A DNA stretch of 64,000 bases from Mixophyes australis. Its lineage: Eukaryota; Chordata; Amphibia; Anura; Limnodynastidae. The notes beneath the pieces are model-generated. The model saw only the letters and a list, made by a program, of their open reading frames with translations. It made no database searches and was not told the origin of the DNA. The position numbers were made by a program, and so were the translations under genes. Shown piece by piece: positions 21,100-32,189 of this stretch (the first letter of the stretch is position 1; every line of letters begins with the position of its first letter). The stretch is from contig JAVHZZ010000005.1 of assembly GCA_036250195.1 (NCBI GenBank), positions 123,782,765 through 123,846,764 of the forward strand, written 5' to 3'.

Positions 21100-24000
21100 A
21101 TTTTTAGCAGGAGATAATAGTTCAATCTAGTATTTCTAGTAATGGATAGGGTTTGACTAAAATTGGAGCAAAGGTTGGTTGCAATATGAAGTCCAAGGAG
21201 ACCAGACCTTGTTGAAGGACACGGAGGAGCCCCTAAGCACACTGGTGATGTGTTCCATCTGATAGGTGTGCCAGATCCGACCACAGACCATTTGAAGCGT
21301 TGGAGGAACGGATTTCTTCCAGTGGGCAGCTATTTAACAGGTAGCTGCGCTGATTACATGCCGAAGAAGCTTATGGGTGTGTGCTGGAAGGTCTGGGAGA
21401 GGTAGAGGCAATAATACGTGCTTAGGATCGGAGGGCACAGGAGTATGCGAGAACTTCTGTCCAGAACGGGCGCAGTCTGGGACAGTCCCACCATGTGTGT
21501 ATGAAGGTGCCTGTATGTGTAACAGATTCTGGATACATCCAACCGAGTGGATAGACTATTGAGGAATTTTAAAAGTTGCTCTTGGTTGGCTTCTTGCTTA
21601 TCCATCCTTCCTACTAAATGCTCCAACAGATCTTTAGCTGTGGTATCCATGGTCAGAGCAAACTGTAACAGATTCTGGATACTATATTACTAATCTTGAT
21701 TAGCACTGGCTTACCTGAGGTGCGGAATCTAACGATCTCCCCGGTGTTCACCAAGAACCGCCGCAAGGCGGGGTGGGCTTCGCTGCCAGGAGTCGCAGGT
21801 CGCGGTCCCCAGGTTCGCCTCAAGATGTAGTACAGCGGAGTGAAGCGGTGGTAGCGGAGTCAAACAAGCCGGTTCGGTACACAGGAATGGAGTCAGGCAG
21901 AATCAGAAGGCAACTCGGAGTCAACAAGCCAGGTTCGGTACACGGGTCACAAGAATAGGAGAATGGTCAGCAAGCCGGGTCGGTACACAGGGAACGGAGA
22001 GCCAGGGAAGTCAGACAGGCAGAGATCAGCACACAGGAAGACACTGGAAGCTGGAAGACACTGCAATCCACGAAGAGCAGGAGCCAGGAACAGGTAAGTG
22101 TTGCTCTGACACTCAGCGAGTGTCAGAGTGAGGTTTTTATACTGAAGGGGATTTAAAATCCCCGCCTCTAGGGTTGTGGTCATGTGACCGCCTCCGGGTG
22201 CGGTCACATGGTCCTGAATGCGGAAGTGCGGCTGGACGGAGCGGCAGGGATCAGGTAGGTCCGTGACAGTATGGCCACAGTCTCTCCAACATGTTGGACT
22301 TGTTTGAGGGTATATGATGTGAAGCCTAGAGGGAACATAATACCATCTATGTAGCAATTTAATGGTGTTTTCTTTGGTACGGACATATATGGAGCAATGA
22401 GCTGTCCACTCATAGATGTCCGACCATTCTTCTGGGTCTAGGGATGCTCCCAAATCTGCCTCCCACTGTGTCTGAGAATGGTCCTTGGTCTCCGTGGAAG
22501 TGGGGAGTAAGGCATTTTATAGCGTTGAGATTAGACCTTTTGAGGATGGTCCCGATAGGCATAAATTCTCAAACACAGTGGGGGGTCTGCCAGACAACTG
22601 AGTCTTGACCTGCTGATGATAATGTCTGATTTGTAAGTATTGGTGGAACTGTCCCATCTTGAACCCACACCGTTCAGTCAATTCTGAGAACTGAGGGAAC
22701 GTTAGAGTCCTTGTTATGTGGTTTAGCAACAATAATTTACCTTCCCCTGCCCATTTTGCGTACATAGAACGTGAGAGGCCTTGTATAAAAGCTGGGTTCA
22801 ACCAAAGAGGTATAAGTATCTGGGGGGCGGGAGATAGAGATGCCATTATACTACACCGAGACCAAATTGAAAGGGAGAGGGCTATTACCGGGTAAGTTCG
22901 AGAAAGGGCTGGTCGCTGTGTGGCTGAAAGCCAGAGGATAGAACAAATCTGTGGGCCTCCTAATAGGTCTGATTTTATATCAACCCAGACCGTGGTCCCA
23001 GGCGGGGAGTGCCATTGGACACATTGAGCTAAGCGTGCCGCATAGTAATAATTGCGAAGATTGGGTATGCCGAGGCCACCTGCCTTGGAAGAGCGTTGAA
23101 GAATACGAGCAGAGATCCTGGATTTCTTATTTGACCAAATAAAGCTCATGATAGAAGTTTGCAGCATTTTAAAAGTAGAGGGAGGGACTTTGATGGGGAG
23201 GGTATGGAAAAGGTAAAGCAGCCTGGGGAGCAAATTCATCTTCACTGATGTAATCCGGCCCACCCAAGATATTATCAGTTTGTCCCAAGAAATCATGTCT
23301 TTTTTAAGGCAAGCTATCAATTGGTAGTTTGCTTGGTAGAGGTCTTCTACCTTTCTAGTAATTGCTATACCCAGATATTTGATACTATCGGAATTCCAGT
23401 GAAATGGAAAATTTAGCTCCAGAAGCTGTTTCAACTTCAGTGGAATATTGACATCCAGAATATCCGTCTTGGCCGTGTTGACCTTAAAGTTCGAGACTAT
23501 AGAAAAATTATCGAGCTCCTGAAAAAGGTTTGGTAACGATGTTAGGGGATTAGTAATGGTAAGGAGGATATCATCTGTGTAGAGTGCAATCTTATAGATG
23601 CTGGAGGATAATTGTATGCCAGAGATATTGGGATTTAGTCGTATTTTCAGGGCCAGGGGTTCTATGGTAAGAGCAAACAGAAGTGGGGAGAGGGGGCAGC
23701 CTTGTCATGTTCCATTTCGAATTTGAAAAGGCGGGTAGGAACAGCCATTCACCTGAACAGAAGCGGTTGGGTTAACATACAGGGCAGAGACCCCTTTAAG
23801 AAAGCGGTCTTTGAAGCCGTAAGCCGAGAGGGTTTTCATCATGAAGGGCCAGCCAATGCGGTCAAATGCTTTTTCGGCGTCGAGAGATAAAAGGAGGGAG
23901 GATAGCTTACGCTCATTAATATGCTGAATGAGATCTATAGTCAGTCTGGTGTTGTCTGCTGCCTGCCGGCCTGGGACAAATCCAACCTGATCGGGGTGTA

Positions 24001-25000
24001 CTAATTTCGGAAGGATACAATTAACTATATTGCGAGAACTTTAGCATATATTTTCAAGTCTACGTTAAGTAGGGATTTAGGACGATAACTACTACAAAGA
24101 GAAGGGTCTCTACCCTCCTTGGGGATAACAGTAATCCGGGCTCAGGTTGTGGCCAAGTCAAAGGGAGCCCCATCGAATATAGAGTTAAACCAGGCAGTTT
24201 GCTTTGGACTGAGGATCCTTGCAAATTTCTTATAATATTTAACAGGGAAGCCATCCGACCCCGGGGCAGAGGCTACTTACATACTACGTAAGGCTATGAG
24301 GGTTTCCTTGTCTGTTATATCAGAACTGAGACATTCAATTTCTGATTCAGATAGTTGCGGAAGTTTACACGAAAGCAGGTAGGCATTTATTTTCCTATCT
24401 TAGTCAGGAGGCGCTGGATTTGAGGCATTCAAGTTGTATAGTGAGTAGTATGACTGAAATTCCTTCAGTATAGCGTTTGGGTTATATGTTGACTGCCCTT
24501 GGGTGTTCTTGATAGACAAGATTGCGTTACGTGTGCGCCTCTGGCGGAGTTTCCGGGCTAGTAGGGAGTCCGCCTTGTCACCCTTCTCGTAGAAGAGCTG
24601 CTGAGTCCATTTGAGGGTACGGGCTGTTTTTTTGGATAGTACCGCATTGAGCTGGCCCCTCACTATCATCAACTCCCTCAGATGTGACTGGTCCAATGAA
24701 CCTTGATGCTGGGTAAGTAGGGAGAGAAGGCGAGCCTCCAGTGTGAATATCTGCTCCCACTCTTCTTTGTTGGGATGAAGCTATGCTGATAAGGCGTCCG
24801 TGAATTGTGGCTTTATGCGCCTCCCAAATCGTGGACAAAGATACTTCAGGGGTTTCATTAAGATTAAAAAATTCAGTGAGGGCCTCTGCAATCTCTAGGC
24901 ATGTTGCAGGATTCAGCAAAAGAGAATCATCCAGCCGCCAATTTGGACTACGCTTGGGGAGATTTCCTGTGTCTAACTGAAAAGAGATACCCATGTGGAT
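21100..25000 (-). pseudogene. L1-type ORF2 (RT and C-terminal region), broken
   Basis: The first readable part (24994 down to about 24400) has WRLDDSLLLNP and WEAHKATIHGRLISI, which lie between endonuclease and RT in L1-type ORF2. The RT catalytic box reads YTDD at 23570-23581, so its aspartates are kept. The longest clean frame is 22517-23434 (305 residues), with KYLGIAI and GRITSVKMNLLPRLLYLF, the thumb and connection region. After the nested LTR element the frame resumes with FIHTWWDCPRLRPFW near 21470, the C-terminal zinc-knuckle-like segment of L1. Stops and frameshifts elsewhere show it is dead. Confidence 0.85.
21513..22273 (-). mobile_element. Internally deleted Ty3/gypsy-type LTR element nested in the L1
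   Basis: On the - strand the order is a full 605-bp LTR (22268-21664, starting TGTCACGG and ending CTGTTACA), a gag start with ATG at 21650, about 115 bp of gag-like sequence, then 19 bp identical to the LTR 3' end (21536-21518). Both outer edges carry the same 5-bp duplication, GTATG on the + strand (21513-21517 and 22269-22273), and removing the insertion restores the L1 frame. A TATA box (GTATAAAAACC) lies near 22140. Most of the interior and the second LTR were deleted after insertion. Confidence 0.85.
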
Positions 25001-25040
25001 ACCCTGCTCTCTGTGTCTTTATTTACTTAGGGTTTAGAGC

Positions 25041-25199
25041 AGTGGTTCCCAAACTTTTGCAGTCGCGGCACCCTTAGAGTCTCCAAATTTTTTCAAGGCA
25101 CCCCTCCAAATAATTATTGATCAGTCCTGTTTTAGAAGTAGTTGGGTCAAAAAAATGTAATAAGTATTTAGGTCAGGACAGAAATACCTATTTAGTTGT
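25041..25199 (+). repeat. hAT-type terminus and flank leading into the minisatellite
   Basis: CAGTGGTTCCCAAACTTTTG at 25042 is a typical hAT terminal inverted repeat, followed by CGCGGCACCC and a second GGCACCCCTCC block. The GCCGCGAGCCAGCCATAG segment after the minisatellite (about 26771-26788) also occurs inside the palindrome, so the minisatellite may have expanded inside a hAT-type non-autonomous element. The matching right terminus was not found. Confidence 0.5.
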
Positions 25200-26775
25200 A
25201 TGCAAAAATGCCCCCTCTGCATCCAGACACTCTGCCCCCTCTGCATCCAGACACTCTGCCCCCTCTGCATCCAGACACACTGCCCCCTCTGCATCCAGAC
25301 ACACTGCCCCCTCTGCATCCAGACACACTGCCCTCTCTCACACTGCCCCCTCTGCCCTCTCTCACACTGCCCCCCCCTCCTCTGCCCTCTCACAATGTCC
25401 CTCCCTCCTCTGCACTCACGCTGTCCCCCTCCTCTGTCACACTGTCCCCCTCCTCTGCCCTCTGTCACGCTGCCCCCCCCTCTGCCCTCTGTCACGCTGT
25501 CCCCCCCCTCTGTCACGCTGTCCCCCCCTCTGCCCTCTGTCATGCTGTCCCCCCCCTCTGTCACGCTGTCCCCCCCTCTGCCCTCTGTCATGCTGTGTCC
25601 CCCTCCACTGCTCCACTCACGCTGTCCTCCTCCTCTGCCCCTGTCATGCTGTCCTCCTCTGCCCCTGTCACGCTGTGTCCCCCTCCACTGCCCCTCTCAC
25701 GATGTCCCCCTCCACTGCCCCTCTCACGATGTCCCCCTCCTCTGCCCCTCTCACGATGTCCCCCTCCTCTGCCCCTCTCACGATGTCCCCCTCCTCTGCC
25801 CCGCTGTCCCCCTCCTCTGCCCCACTGTCACACTCCTGCCCCTCTGTCTGCCCGCTGTCACACTCCTGCCCCACTGTCACACTCCTGCCCCTCTGTCTGC
25901 CCGCTGTCACACTCCTGCCCCGCTGTCGCCCCGCTGTCACACTCCTGCCCCGCTGTCACACTCCTGCCCGCTGTCACACTCCTGCCCCTCTGTCTGCCCG
26001 CTGTCACACTCCTGCCCCTCTGTCTGCCCGCTGTCACACTCCTGCCCCTCTGTCGGCCCCGCTGTCACACTCCTGCCCCGCTGTCACACTCCTGCCCCTC
26101 TGTCGGCCCGCTGTCACACTCCTGCCCCTCTGTCGGCCCGCTGTCACACTCCTGCCCCGCTGTCTGCCCGCTGTCACACTCCTGCCCCTCTGTCTGCCCG
26201 CTGTCACACTCCTGCCCCTCTGTCTGCTCCGCTGTTACACTTCTGCCCCTCTGTCTACTCCGCTGTCACACTCCTGCCCCTCTGTCTGCTCCGCTGTCTG
26301 CCCACTGTCTCACTCCTGCCCCTCTGTCTGCCCGCTGTCACACTCCTGCCCCTCTGTCTGCCCGCTGTCTCACTCCTGCCCCTCTGCCCGCTGTCACACT
26401 CCTGCCCCTCTGTCTGCTCCGCTGTCTGCCCACTGTCTCACTCCTGCCCCTCTGTCTGCTCCGCTGTCTGCCCACTGTCTCACTCCTGCCCCTCTGTCTG
26501 CCCGCTGTCTCACTCCTGCCCCTGTCTGCCCGCTGTCTCACTCCTGCCCCTCTGTCTGCCCGCTGTCACACTCCTGCCCCTCTGTCTGCCCGCTGTCACA
26601 CTCCTGCCCCTCTGTCTGCCCGCTGTCACACTCCTGCCCCTCTGTCGGCCCCGCTGTCACACTCCTGCCCCTCTGTCTGCCCGCTGTCACACTCCTGCCC
26701 CTCTGTCGGCCCCGCTGTCACACTCCTGCCCCTCTGTCTGCCCGCTGTCACACTCCTGCCCCTCTGTCTGCCGCG
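25200..26775 (+). repeat. C-rich minisatellite, about 30-bp unit
   Basis: The array is about 1.6 kb. The first part (25200-25340) repeats a 25-bp unit around CCCCCTCTGCATCCAGACAC. The middle has irregular CTGTCACGCTGTCCCCC units. From about 25,830 on, a 30-bp unit dominates: CTGTCACACTCCTGCCCCTC followed by TGTCTGCCCG, with variants (TGTCGGCCCG, TCTGCTCCGC). The + strand is almost free of stop codons in all three frames because the units lack TAA, TAG and TGA, so long frames here are composition artefacts. The - strand is G-rich with repeated GGGG runs. Confidence 0.92.
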
Positions 26776-26795
26776 AGCCAGCCATAGAAAAAACC

Positions 26796-27344
26796 AAGTG
26801 TGTATATATTTGAGTACCCAGATTTATGTGTATGTGAAATTGTAGCAATTTTAAATTTTATTGTTGATGTCTCTTCTTTGTTGTACAAAACCTTACTTAC
26901 CATTTAAGACTGAACACTCTAAACTGGCGGTTCCTAAAGTGTGCGTCCCGGCTCCCAGGGGTGCCGCGGGCCAGCCATAGAAAAAACCAAAGAGCACATA
27001 AACTTACTAATCAGCGCGGTGCCAGAACTCAGCAGACTCCTCTCTTCCGCAGCTGTCACTGACACTGACGTCGATATTCAGTGACAGCTGCGGGAGAGAG
27101 GAGTCTGCTGGGTCCCGGTGCCGCGCTGATTGGTAAGTTTATGTGCTCTTTGGTTTTTTCTATGGCTGGCCCGCGGCACCCCTGGGAGCCGGGGCGCACA
27201 CTTTAGGAACCGCCGGTTTAGAGTGTTCAGTCTTAAATGGTAAGTAAGGTTTTGTACAACAAAGAAGAGACATCAACAATAAAATTTAAAATTGCTACAA
27301 TTTCACATACACATAAATCTGGGTACTCAAATATATACACACTT
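26796..27344. repeat. 549-bp near-perfect palindrome (long inverted repeat)
   Basis: The left arm 26796-27062 and right arm 27078-27344 are each 267 bp, with a 15-bp spacer (27063-27077). Compared by eye they differ at nine positions, all transitions, with no indels, and the outer 130 bp or so of each arm are identical. The inner part has hAT-like ends (GGCGGTTCCTAAAGTGTGCG at 26927 and its inverse near 27205), so a palindromic MITE probably sits at its core, but the symmetry extends about 130 bp beyond on both sides. A transcript would fold into a hairpin of about 267 bp. Confidence 0.92.
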
Positions 27345-27764
27345 ACAGGAGAAGTACTCATCAATCAGAGAATGCCTAGTCTATCCCGTCTCCCCCCTCT
27401 GCTGTTCGCATGTCGCCAGATGTTATTTGGCTCCCTGCTGTCTGTTGCAATAACCACAGAGCTAAGTTGGTGTAAACCCAGATTATGCAATAGAGAGCAA
27501 ATCAACAAAATATCAGATGCCTTGGCTGGAGAATAAAGAACAACACCCTAAGATTTGTAAAGGTACGTTCTATCACACCTCCAGTGGCTATGTGTTACTC
27601 ATTATATTTATGTTGTGCAGAAGTCTGCGGATTCAACAGATGTGTTAATAACCATGAGTGACGCCAATATCCGGAATCACATGGAATGACACCAAAGGTT
27701 GATATTAATTACTTCTCCGATATATAATTTATACATCTTGCATATAAACACACATTTACATACA
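27345..27764. other. Intergenic sequence, nothing recognised
   Basis: Sequence between the palindrome and the Harbinger relic. A + strand frame at 27237-27536 overlaps the palindrome and shows no known domain. Confidence 0.4.
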
Positions 27765-28525
27765 TGTCCAATGCTAGTTGTACATATCCAAAAGCCATTC
27801 CTCTAGTATTTCACCACTCTCAAACCTGGCTGACAGGAGCAGGATATAGGAGTCCTGACATGACCCAGGGTAACCGGCCACAACACTCATTGTACAAATG
27901 TTTACATCTGCACATTCAGCAAGTGGTGGTGGTTGATAAATACCTTTTCCCTCAGTACAGGTGGTCTCGGAGCTATATGAGTGCAATCTATTGCTCACAG
28001 AACATTTCGCACTCCAGAGAGCATATTGAAATCTAGCTTGAGCTCATGCCACAGTTTCTCATGACTGTGGAAGAACATATATCTATGCAACAGTTTGTTA
28101 AGGCATTTATCACTTATGTCAACTGTCATTAAAATGTCGCCTGTATGATGCCCACCGCTCTGGCGTCACAGACTGAATGGAACCTGTGACCATAAAGTGA
28201 AGAGCACACAATTATTATTGCAGCCCAGAGACTACATGGACTGTGATGTATCTCCCTGTAATTCTACTCTCACTTGCTCATAAAGGTTCAGGAGATTAGT
28301 GCGGCTCAGGTAAAACATCTGCCGATTGGACAGGGAATCCAGGTTCAAGTAGCCCTGAAAGATTGTGTTCTGCAGAGCCTCTGCGCAACGTGGTGCTGGT
28401 GCTCTTCCTCCTTTCTGACCCATAGCATGTATGGATTGCATTACCCATATCTGTTTCTTATGCATGCAATAAAGACTCACACACAAACTGCTAGATAACT
28501 GTAGCCATGTTAATACAGGAACAGA
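27765..28525 (-). pseudogene. PIF/Harbinger transposase relic
   Basis: Read on the - strand: an N-terminal YLSRTNLLNLYEQVRVELQ segment (about 28330-28270) matches the RYRLxRxxIxxLxxxL helix of HARBI1-type nucleases. A degenerate middle follows, then AIDCTHIAP (about 27993-27969), which carries the first catalytic aspartate, and GYPGSCQDSYILLLS (about 27880-27835), which carries the second and matches the family's PGSxHDSxI motif. A proper start is absent and at least two stops and a frameshift interrupt it. Terminal repeats and the partner Myb-like gene were not seen. Confidence 0.72.
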
Positions 28526-28664
28526 ACACACAACATCCAGGTCAAATGTAAAGCCTGACAATATCAACCAATAACATTGCACCACATGGTGGGTCCAGAC
28601 AAAAGGATAACATCTGTAACATCTCCCTTTCTTTTTTTGGTGTATTATAACACAGCTAAAAGTC

Positions 28665-30420
28665 TACTATTCATCTATAAATTGATTCTGTCAGGGGGCC
28701 AAATCTGACGCCCGCTCTGACAATAAGCGGTGCTCTGTTGGGCAGGGGTGTGTGTAGCTTTAGTAGGTGTTGAAGAGCTGTACTGAAAAATCCCAGATGG
28801 TGTATGTGGAATACTCTCTGCCACAGTTGTATGTTCCATGCTTTCATTCTGACAGTTCTCTGGTATAATGACATGTGGTCTTTTACCTTCCTGACATGAC
28901 AGTGGGACCATTGAACTGCGTGGGTCCACTGTCTGGCTAGGAGCAGAACTTCTTCTAAAGTTTGGCATTGCTGACCATTCTGCTACTCGCAGTAGAGAGT
29001 ACCGTCCACATTCACAATATAGGAGTGTTGTGCAACATTTCCCACACATGAACCTAGTTTCCAGCGGCCTGTGCGATCTCCAGGAAGGGCCTTCTTCTGG
29101 ACTGTTGACAGATGTTAAGTTCTGGCAGTTCCTTGGCTGATGAACCTTATCCGAATTTTGAAATCTGCATCCTCTGCTGTAGTTTCTCTGGTACACCTTG
29201 TATCACACTGAGCTGAATTAATGTGTTCGCAACTGGCAAGGATGTCTTAAGTCTCCTTGATATCAGGCGCTGCTCTGGACTACTCCCCATACCCTCTGTT
29301 GGTGTATTCCTCCAATGTAATATGGCCATCCATATGTCTGTATTGTTACTGTCAGATTTTTTGCATAGATTCTTTATTATCTTGACAGCCGATTCAGCCT
29401 TACCATTTGATTTTGGATGATGTGGAGATGGTGTGATATGTACAAACTCCCATTCAGTGGCAAACCGCCTAAACTGCTCACCTGCAAATTATGATCCGTT
29501 GTCTGAAATCACCTGATCAGGCTGGCCGTAACGTGCAAATTGTGCCTTGCAGCATTTGATCATTGTTTCTAAAGATAGGGCTGGGAGTAGGTCAGCTTCC
29601 CAAAACTTGGTCAACTATCAAAATAAATTTCTTGCCTGTGTATGTAAATAAATCCATGCTGACAACCTGCCTTGGACATGTTGGTATTGCATGTGATATC
29701 ATTGTTTCTTTATGTTTTACATATTCATTACATGCTGAACAGTTGCTGACAAAGTCTTTGATCTCACTTTGCATGTTGGGCCAGTACATTGTATCTTTTG
29801 CTTGTCTGTAACAAGTCTTAGTTTTACTTGTCTGCAATGCTCCATCAGTGCTAATAATTTACTGTCATGGTCAACATCTGCTTCTTTGTCTTTCTCACCA
29901 CAGCCATACTCAAGAATATCATCCACTATTGGCTCAATGCCACTAAACTTAGTCAAGAGCTCATGTTGCTTTTTGCTGGTAGACTTCAGGTGCGAAAGAG
30001 ACTCCAAACGGAAGTTTAAGCTATATTTTCCTGCCCTAGGGAGTCCAAAAGGTTGTCATATAGCTGCTTTTCTCATCCAGCTTGCACTGCACAAATGCAT
30101 CTAGTGCATCAATCTGCGTCATTCGTTCTTTAGGCAGTTTGTAAAAGATATCCTCCAATGTTGGCATGATGTAGTGAGATCTCTGTAGTGCTTGGTTTGA
30201 AAATTTTGGATCAATACAAATTCTAAGCTCAGGCTTTGCCACAATGACCATGTTGCTTATCTAGTCTGTTGGTTCTGTCACAGGTGGCCATCTGCTTCAT
30301 GCTGATCAAGTAGACACTTCACTCTCGTCTTTAAGGCTATAGGCACATTGCGTGGAGCACAGTGAAATGGTGAACCATTTGGGTCTTGTTCAAAAGTTTC
30401 CAGCTTTCTCTAGGCCTAGA
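28665..30420 (-). pseudogene. Ty3/gypsy pol (RT and integrase) with internal deletion
   Basis: The - strand begins with the RT N-terminal part: PRNVPIALK (about 30345), AKPELRICIDP (about 30240), HYIMPTLEDI and IDALDAFVQCKLDE, then the fingers/palm segment ending in DDILEYG (about 29920). The sequence then jumps at about 29830 to the integrase zinc domain (YWPNMQSEIKDFVSNCSAC) and continues into the catalytic core (VSMDLFTY, then a KSNGKAES-like segment near 29420), so RNase H and the connection are missing. The C-terminal part (28675-29196) is also broken. LTRs were not identified. Confidence 0.8.
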
Positions 30421-31299
30421 GAAAGCTGGGACAGCGAAACGTGCATTGTCATGACTGTCAGCGGGAGCAAAATGAGGGAGTGATCTGTACAGCATTAGGA
30501 GCAACTGTTGGGAGAGCAGCTATTATGCAAAGGACTCTAGTCAATTAGGTGTGGATGCTTATTTTTCCTATTGAGAATAATACTCTGTTTTCTATGGTAG
30601 ATGTATCCATATGTTACCACAGTTAATTATATTACGACCTAAACCTATTGCAATAGTAATAAAGAGATTGAAAGTAACAGTCAGTATTTTAAAATCACAT
30701 TTATTTTATTTCATACATATTTCGCTGCTTTTAACATTTTAATAATGTGACTAATAAGTTATATTGTATTGGAATCTGTTGGATCTGGAAAACAGGACAT
30801 ACGATAATGTATTTGGGATTGTTCCTGTGCACTAAATTATCCATTATTCTGTTCTTCTTTCTGTCTTGCTCTGTTGAAACTGCCTCAGCATCTAAGACAG
30901 TCCAGGATAGCCTATTCAAAAAGAACTTAGTATGACAGACTCTCAACATACTGGGTTACCACCATTGTGATTATCCTACAAACTGCCTAAGGACATCAGT
31001 TTAGCCAGAACTGTAACAGGTTTACATGATTGAGCTATTATAGTAAATTACTGTAGCAAAATTATAAAGTTACTATTGTATCATTTTACTCTCCTTCCGT
31101 GTGTCACCTGTGAATCTATAGATACTGTGGTTATTTTGTGAGTTACGATTCTAGCTTCCTGGGATCCTGACAAAGGATACAATTTCTGATAAAACAGTTA
31201 TAATTGATAAAAAAAAAAATAGGAATTTAAATAGGTTCCTTGTACACTGTGCTCTGAAAAGGATTAAAGACCCTGTGGATATGACTTGGCTACCCCGGA
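30421..31299. other. Intergenic sequence, possible Penelope-like terminal piece
   Basis: At 30420-30460 a GAAAGCTGGGACAGCGAAAC segment resembles the terminal motif of Penelope-like elements (see findings). The rest up to about 31300 is AT-rich with no recognised domain. Confidence 0.35.
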
Positions 31300-31690
31300 A
31301 ACCATTAGGGCGCCGTAGATGCAACAATTCTGTGTGACTTTCGTCTAAATATTTAGAACATACAGATACTAAAGTGATGATATCAGTAAACAGGAACAAT
31401 GTCATCTTACGTTATCTATGTGCTGCAGCAATCATGTAACCTGCAATACATCGGTAAGCATAATATAACCTTGAAATCCAAGTTCTATGGGCGTGGTGTC
31501 TAGAGACATTTTGCTGAGCTGCAATGGGGTGACTCAACAGATCTTTAAATAATAGTGGTCAAGTTGATGCTTAGAACAGCTAGCGGCAGGGATAGATTTA
31601 GGCATCTATGAGCCAGAGATGCATTATGAATGCTTAGGCTATAGTCTTTAAACCCTGATGGCCTCAATAAAATGATCCAGTTTAACACAT
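31300..31690 (+). pseudogene. Penelope-like GIY-YIG remnant 2
   Basis: The + strand shows pieces in several frames: YVLQQSCNLQYIGKHN (around 31420-31465, the C-x-L-Q-Y-I-G-K box of the GIY-YIG core), a HFAELQWGD segment near 31510, and at about 31560-31680 IVVKLMLRTASGRDRF with a terminal LNPDGLN, matching the C-terminal L-x-P-x-G-L-N tail. It is scattered by frameshifts and has no intact frame. Confidence 0.6.
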
Positions 31691-32189
31691 TTATGTAATT
31701 ACTGTGTCTTCTATATGAGAGGCAGTTAACAGATAAATATTGTTTGTGGAGAGAGTCTCACTTACAGAGAACCATAATTGGGGTATTACACGTTTTTGGT
31801 CTCTGTCCTTAGGACGTGTAACTCTATTTTCTTTTCCACATACATTAAGGATTGTAAATTGCAGCTGAATCAATGTGTTTTTCTATATTTTAACTGGTTT
31901 TTTTACACTAGATAAAATATATATATAGTTTTGATTTGGGAAGCCGTCACAATGGCATACTAATTAACGGCTGGTGCTGCCTATGGGGAACTCCTAGATA
32001 AATCTGTCGTAAATGTCTCCTAATTAGTGCAAGTATGTTCTATTACTCCAAGCACATGTAGGTATATACCTCCAAACGGCAACCTTTATGTAACTATATG
32101 CACTGGATATATACCTCCTGATGCACTACAAAGTGTCACTACTAATAAAGCAGTATAGCATCCAAATGTATTGATAGTCCTTCCACTTA
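31691..32189. other. Sequence downstream of Penelope-like remnant 2, nothing recognised
   Basis: Probably the 3' untranslated part of the remnant above, with no recognised domain or repeat. Confidence 0.35.

Larger units (their letters stand above)
20769..25018 (-). mobile_element. L1/Tx1-type LINE, 5'-truncated, with a nested LTR element
   Basis: A poly(T) run at 20769-20782 is the poly(A) tail of a - strand LINE, and ORF2 sequence follows from about 25000 down to about 21100. The 5' end stops inside ORF2, between the endonuclease and RT, as is usual for target-primed reverse transcription. The 3' UTR (about 20785-21100) is purine/pyrimidine biased. It is interrupted at 21518-22268 by an LTR element with a CATAC duplication. 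A convincing TSD for the LINE itself was not found. Confidence 0.85.

Noticed and set aside
25830..26775. Regular about 30-bp repeats that could be mistaken for a CRISPR array
   Set aside because: There are no unique spacers; units are adjacent and grade into each other, and the genome is a vertebrate's.
25117..26845. Three overlapping + strand frames of 537-556 codons, the longest in the window
   Set aside because: They arise because the tandem unit is stop-free in every frame. Composition is Ser/Pro/Leu/Cys repeats, with no domain and no frame preference.
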